Origin: Aurantimonas endophytica
GTDB lineage: Bacteria; Pseudomonadota; Alphaproteobacteria; Rhizobiales; Rhizobiaceae
DNA length: 64,000 nucleotides
Reading direction: 5' to 3'
Assembly (NCBI RefSeq): GCF_014196845.1
Contig: NZ_JACIEM010000001.1
Coordinates: 62,001 to 126,000 of the forward strand
The notes beneath the pieces are model-generated. The model saw nothing but the letters and a program-made list of their open reading frames with translations. It was not told the origin of the DNA and did no database searches. The position numbers and the translations under genes were made by a program. Shown one piece after another: positions 63,588-64,000 of the stretch (its first letter is position 1; each line of letters begins with the position of its first letter).

Positions 63588-64000
63588 CTAGGCTGCCGAG
63601 ACGCCGCTTCTTCGCAGCGGCGTCGCCGTGTTGCGGGCACGCAGGATCTCCTCCCAGCGCAGCGCATGCGCGACGATCGTCTCCAGGTCGTCGTAGCGTG
63701 GCGACCATCCCAACTCGCGTCGGGCGAGGTCGGAATTGGCGACGATCGCCACCGCATCGCCTGGCCGTCGATCCTGCAGCCTGACGTCGAAATCCCGCCC
63801 GGCGACCCGCTTTACCGCATCGATCACCTCGAGCACCGAATAGCCGCTGCCGTAGCCGCAATTGGCGACGAGGTTGCCGCCGCCGGCGCGCAGCCGCTGC
63901 AATGCGAGGTAATGCGCCTCGACCAGGTCGCTGACATGGATGTAGTCGCGGATGCAGGTGCCGTCCGGGGTCGGATAGTCGGTGCCGAAGACCGTCATGT
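63588..64000 (-). CDS. galE: UDP-glucose 4-epimerase, C-terminal part (cut by window edge)
   Basis: The last 137 or so codons are present; the 5' end is beyond position 64000. The visible sequence matches GalE after the active site: FGTDYPTPDGTCIRDYIHVS, NLVANCGYGSGYSVLEVIDA, DVRLQDRRPGDAVAIVANSD and the ARRELGWSPRYDDLETIVAH helix. The enzyme interconverts UDP-glucose and UDP-galactose with bound NAD+ for surface polysaccharide. It is convergent with the MerR gene. Confidence 0.9.
   Translation of the reverse strand, partial: MTVFGTDYPTPDGTCIRDYIHVSDLVEAHYLALQRLRAGGGNLVANCGYGSGYSVLEVIDAVKRVAGRDFDVRLQDRRPGDAVAIVANSDLARRELGWSPRYDDLETIVAHALRWEEILRARNTATPLRRSGVSAA

Noticed and set aside
1-64000. 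CRISPR arrays, insertion sequences, prophage, toxin-antitoxin or defence genes
   Set aside because: Looked for repeats with regular spacing, transposase or nuclease motifs and small paired genes; none found.

Overview
The window is a GC-rich, gene-dense piece of an alphaproteobacterial chromosome, almost all of it conserved housekeeping genes. Gene content and order point to Hyphomicrobiales (Rhizobiales): lptF-lptG-lptD-surA, uvrC-pgsA-moaD-moaE, purM-purN beside hdaA-ppk-ppx, the LdtR/LdtP pair, nrdR-ribD-ribE-ribH-nusB, and DUF177-plsX-fabH-ihfA-merR. An Aurantimonadaceae-like genus is my guess only. About 56 protein genes are supported, two of them cut by the window ends (surA at the left, galE at the right). 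I see no rRNA, tRNA, CRISPR array, insertion sequence, prophage or plasmid function. No gene-free gap exceeds 300 bases.

Layout. 1-5284 (minus): LPS export and outer-membrane assembly (lptF, lptG, lptD, surA) in one overlapping operon. 5.5-12.9 kb: pepA, holC, a membrane protein, an ABC-F ATPase, divergent DinB-like and GST genes, ndk and a CBS-domain protein. 13.0-16.5 kb (minus): uvrC, pgsA, moaD, moaE. 16.8-19.5 kb: a beta-barrel protein, a second GST, a small exported protein and rlmJ. 19.7-26.6 kb: the most accessory-looking block, with an Old Yellow Enzyme, a molybdopterin oxidoreductase, a GNAT and a six-heme cytochrome c. 26.8-28.6 kb: purN, purM. 28.7-35.2 kb (plus): a CDP-alcohol phosphatidyltransferase, a PerM-type permease, hdaA, ppk, ppx. 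35.2-46 kb: rnd, aspS, a DUF2076 protein, an unknown exported protein, parC, bpt, an SLC13/RCK permease, an RDD protein. 46.1-50.2 kb: hemB, a small membrane protein, ldtR, ldtP. 50.3-56.2 kb (plus): glyA, nrdR, ribD, ribE, ribH, nusB, MFS. 56.4-64 kb: hppA, bamE, a cytochrome bc1 chaperone, DUF177, plsX, fabH, ihfA, a MerR regulator, galE.

Many neighbours overlap by ATGA or TGATG, implying translational coupling (lptF/lptG, purM/purN, cytochrome/GNAT, CDP-alcohol transferase/permease, nrdR/ribD, ribD/ribE, nusB/MFS, chaperone/DUF177, plsX/fabH). Clear intrinsic terminators follow ndk, the Old Yellow Enzyme, the DUF2076 gene, ldtP and hppA.

No clearly undescribed system such as a defence island or new mobile element stands out. 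The best leads are the 19.7-26.6 kb redox block, a perfect inverted repeat in its first promoter, a duplicated basic motif on the polyphosphate kinase, and several residue-level predictions (non-discriminating AspRS, Asp-type HemB, K+-independent pyrophosphatase, Ala in the ParC quinolone region).
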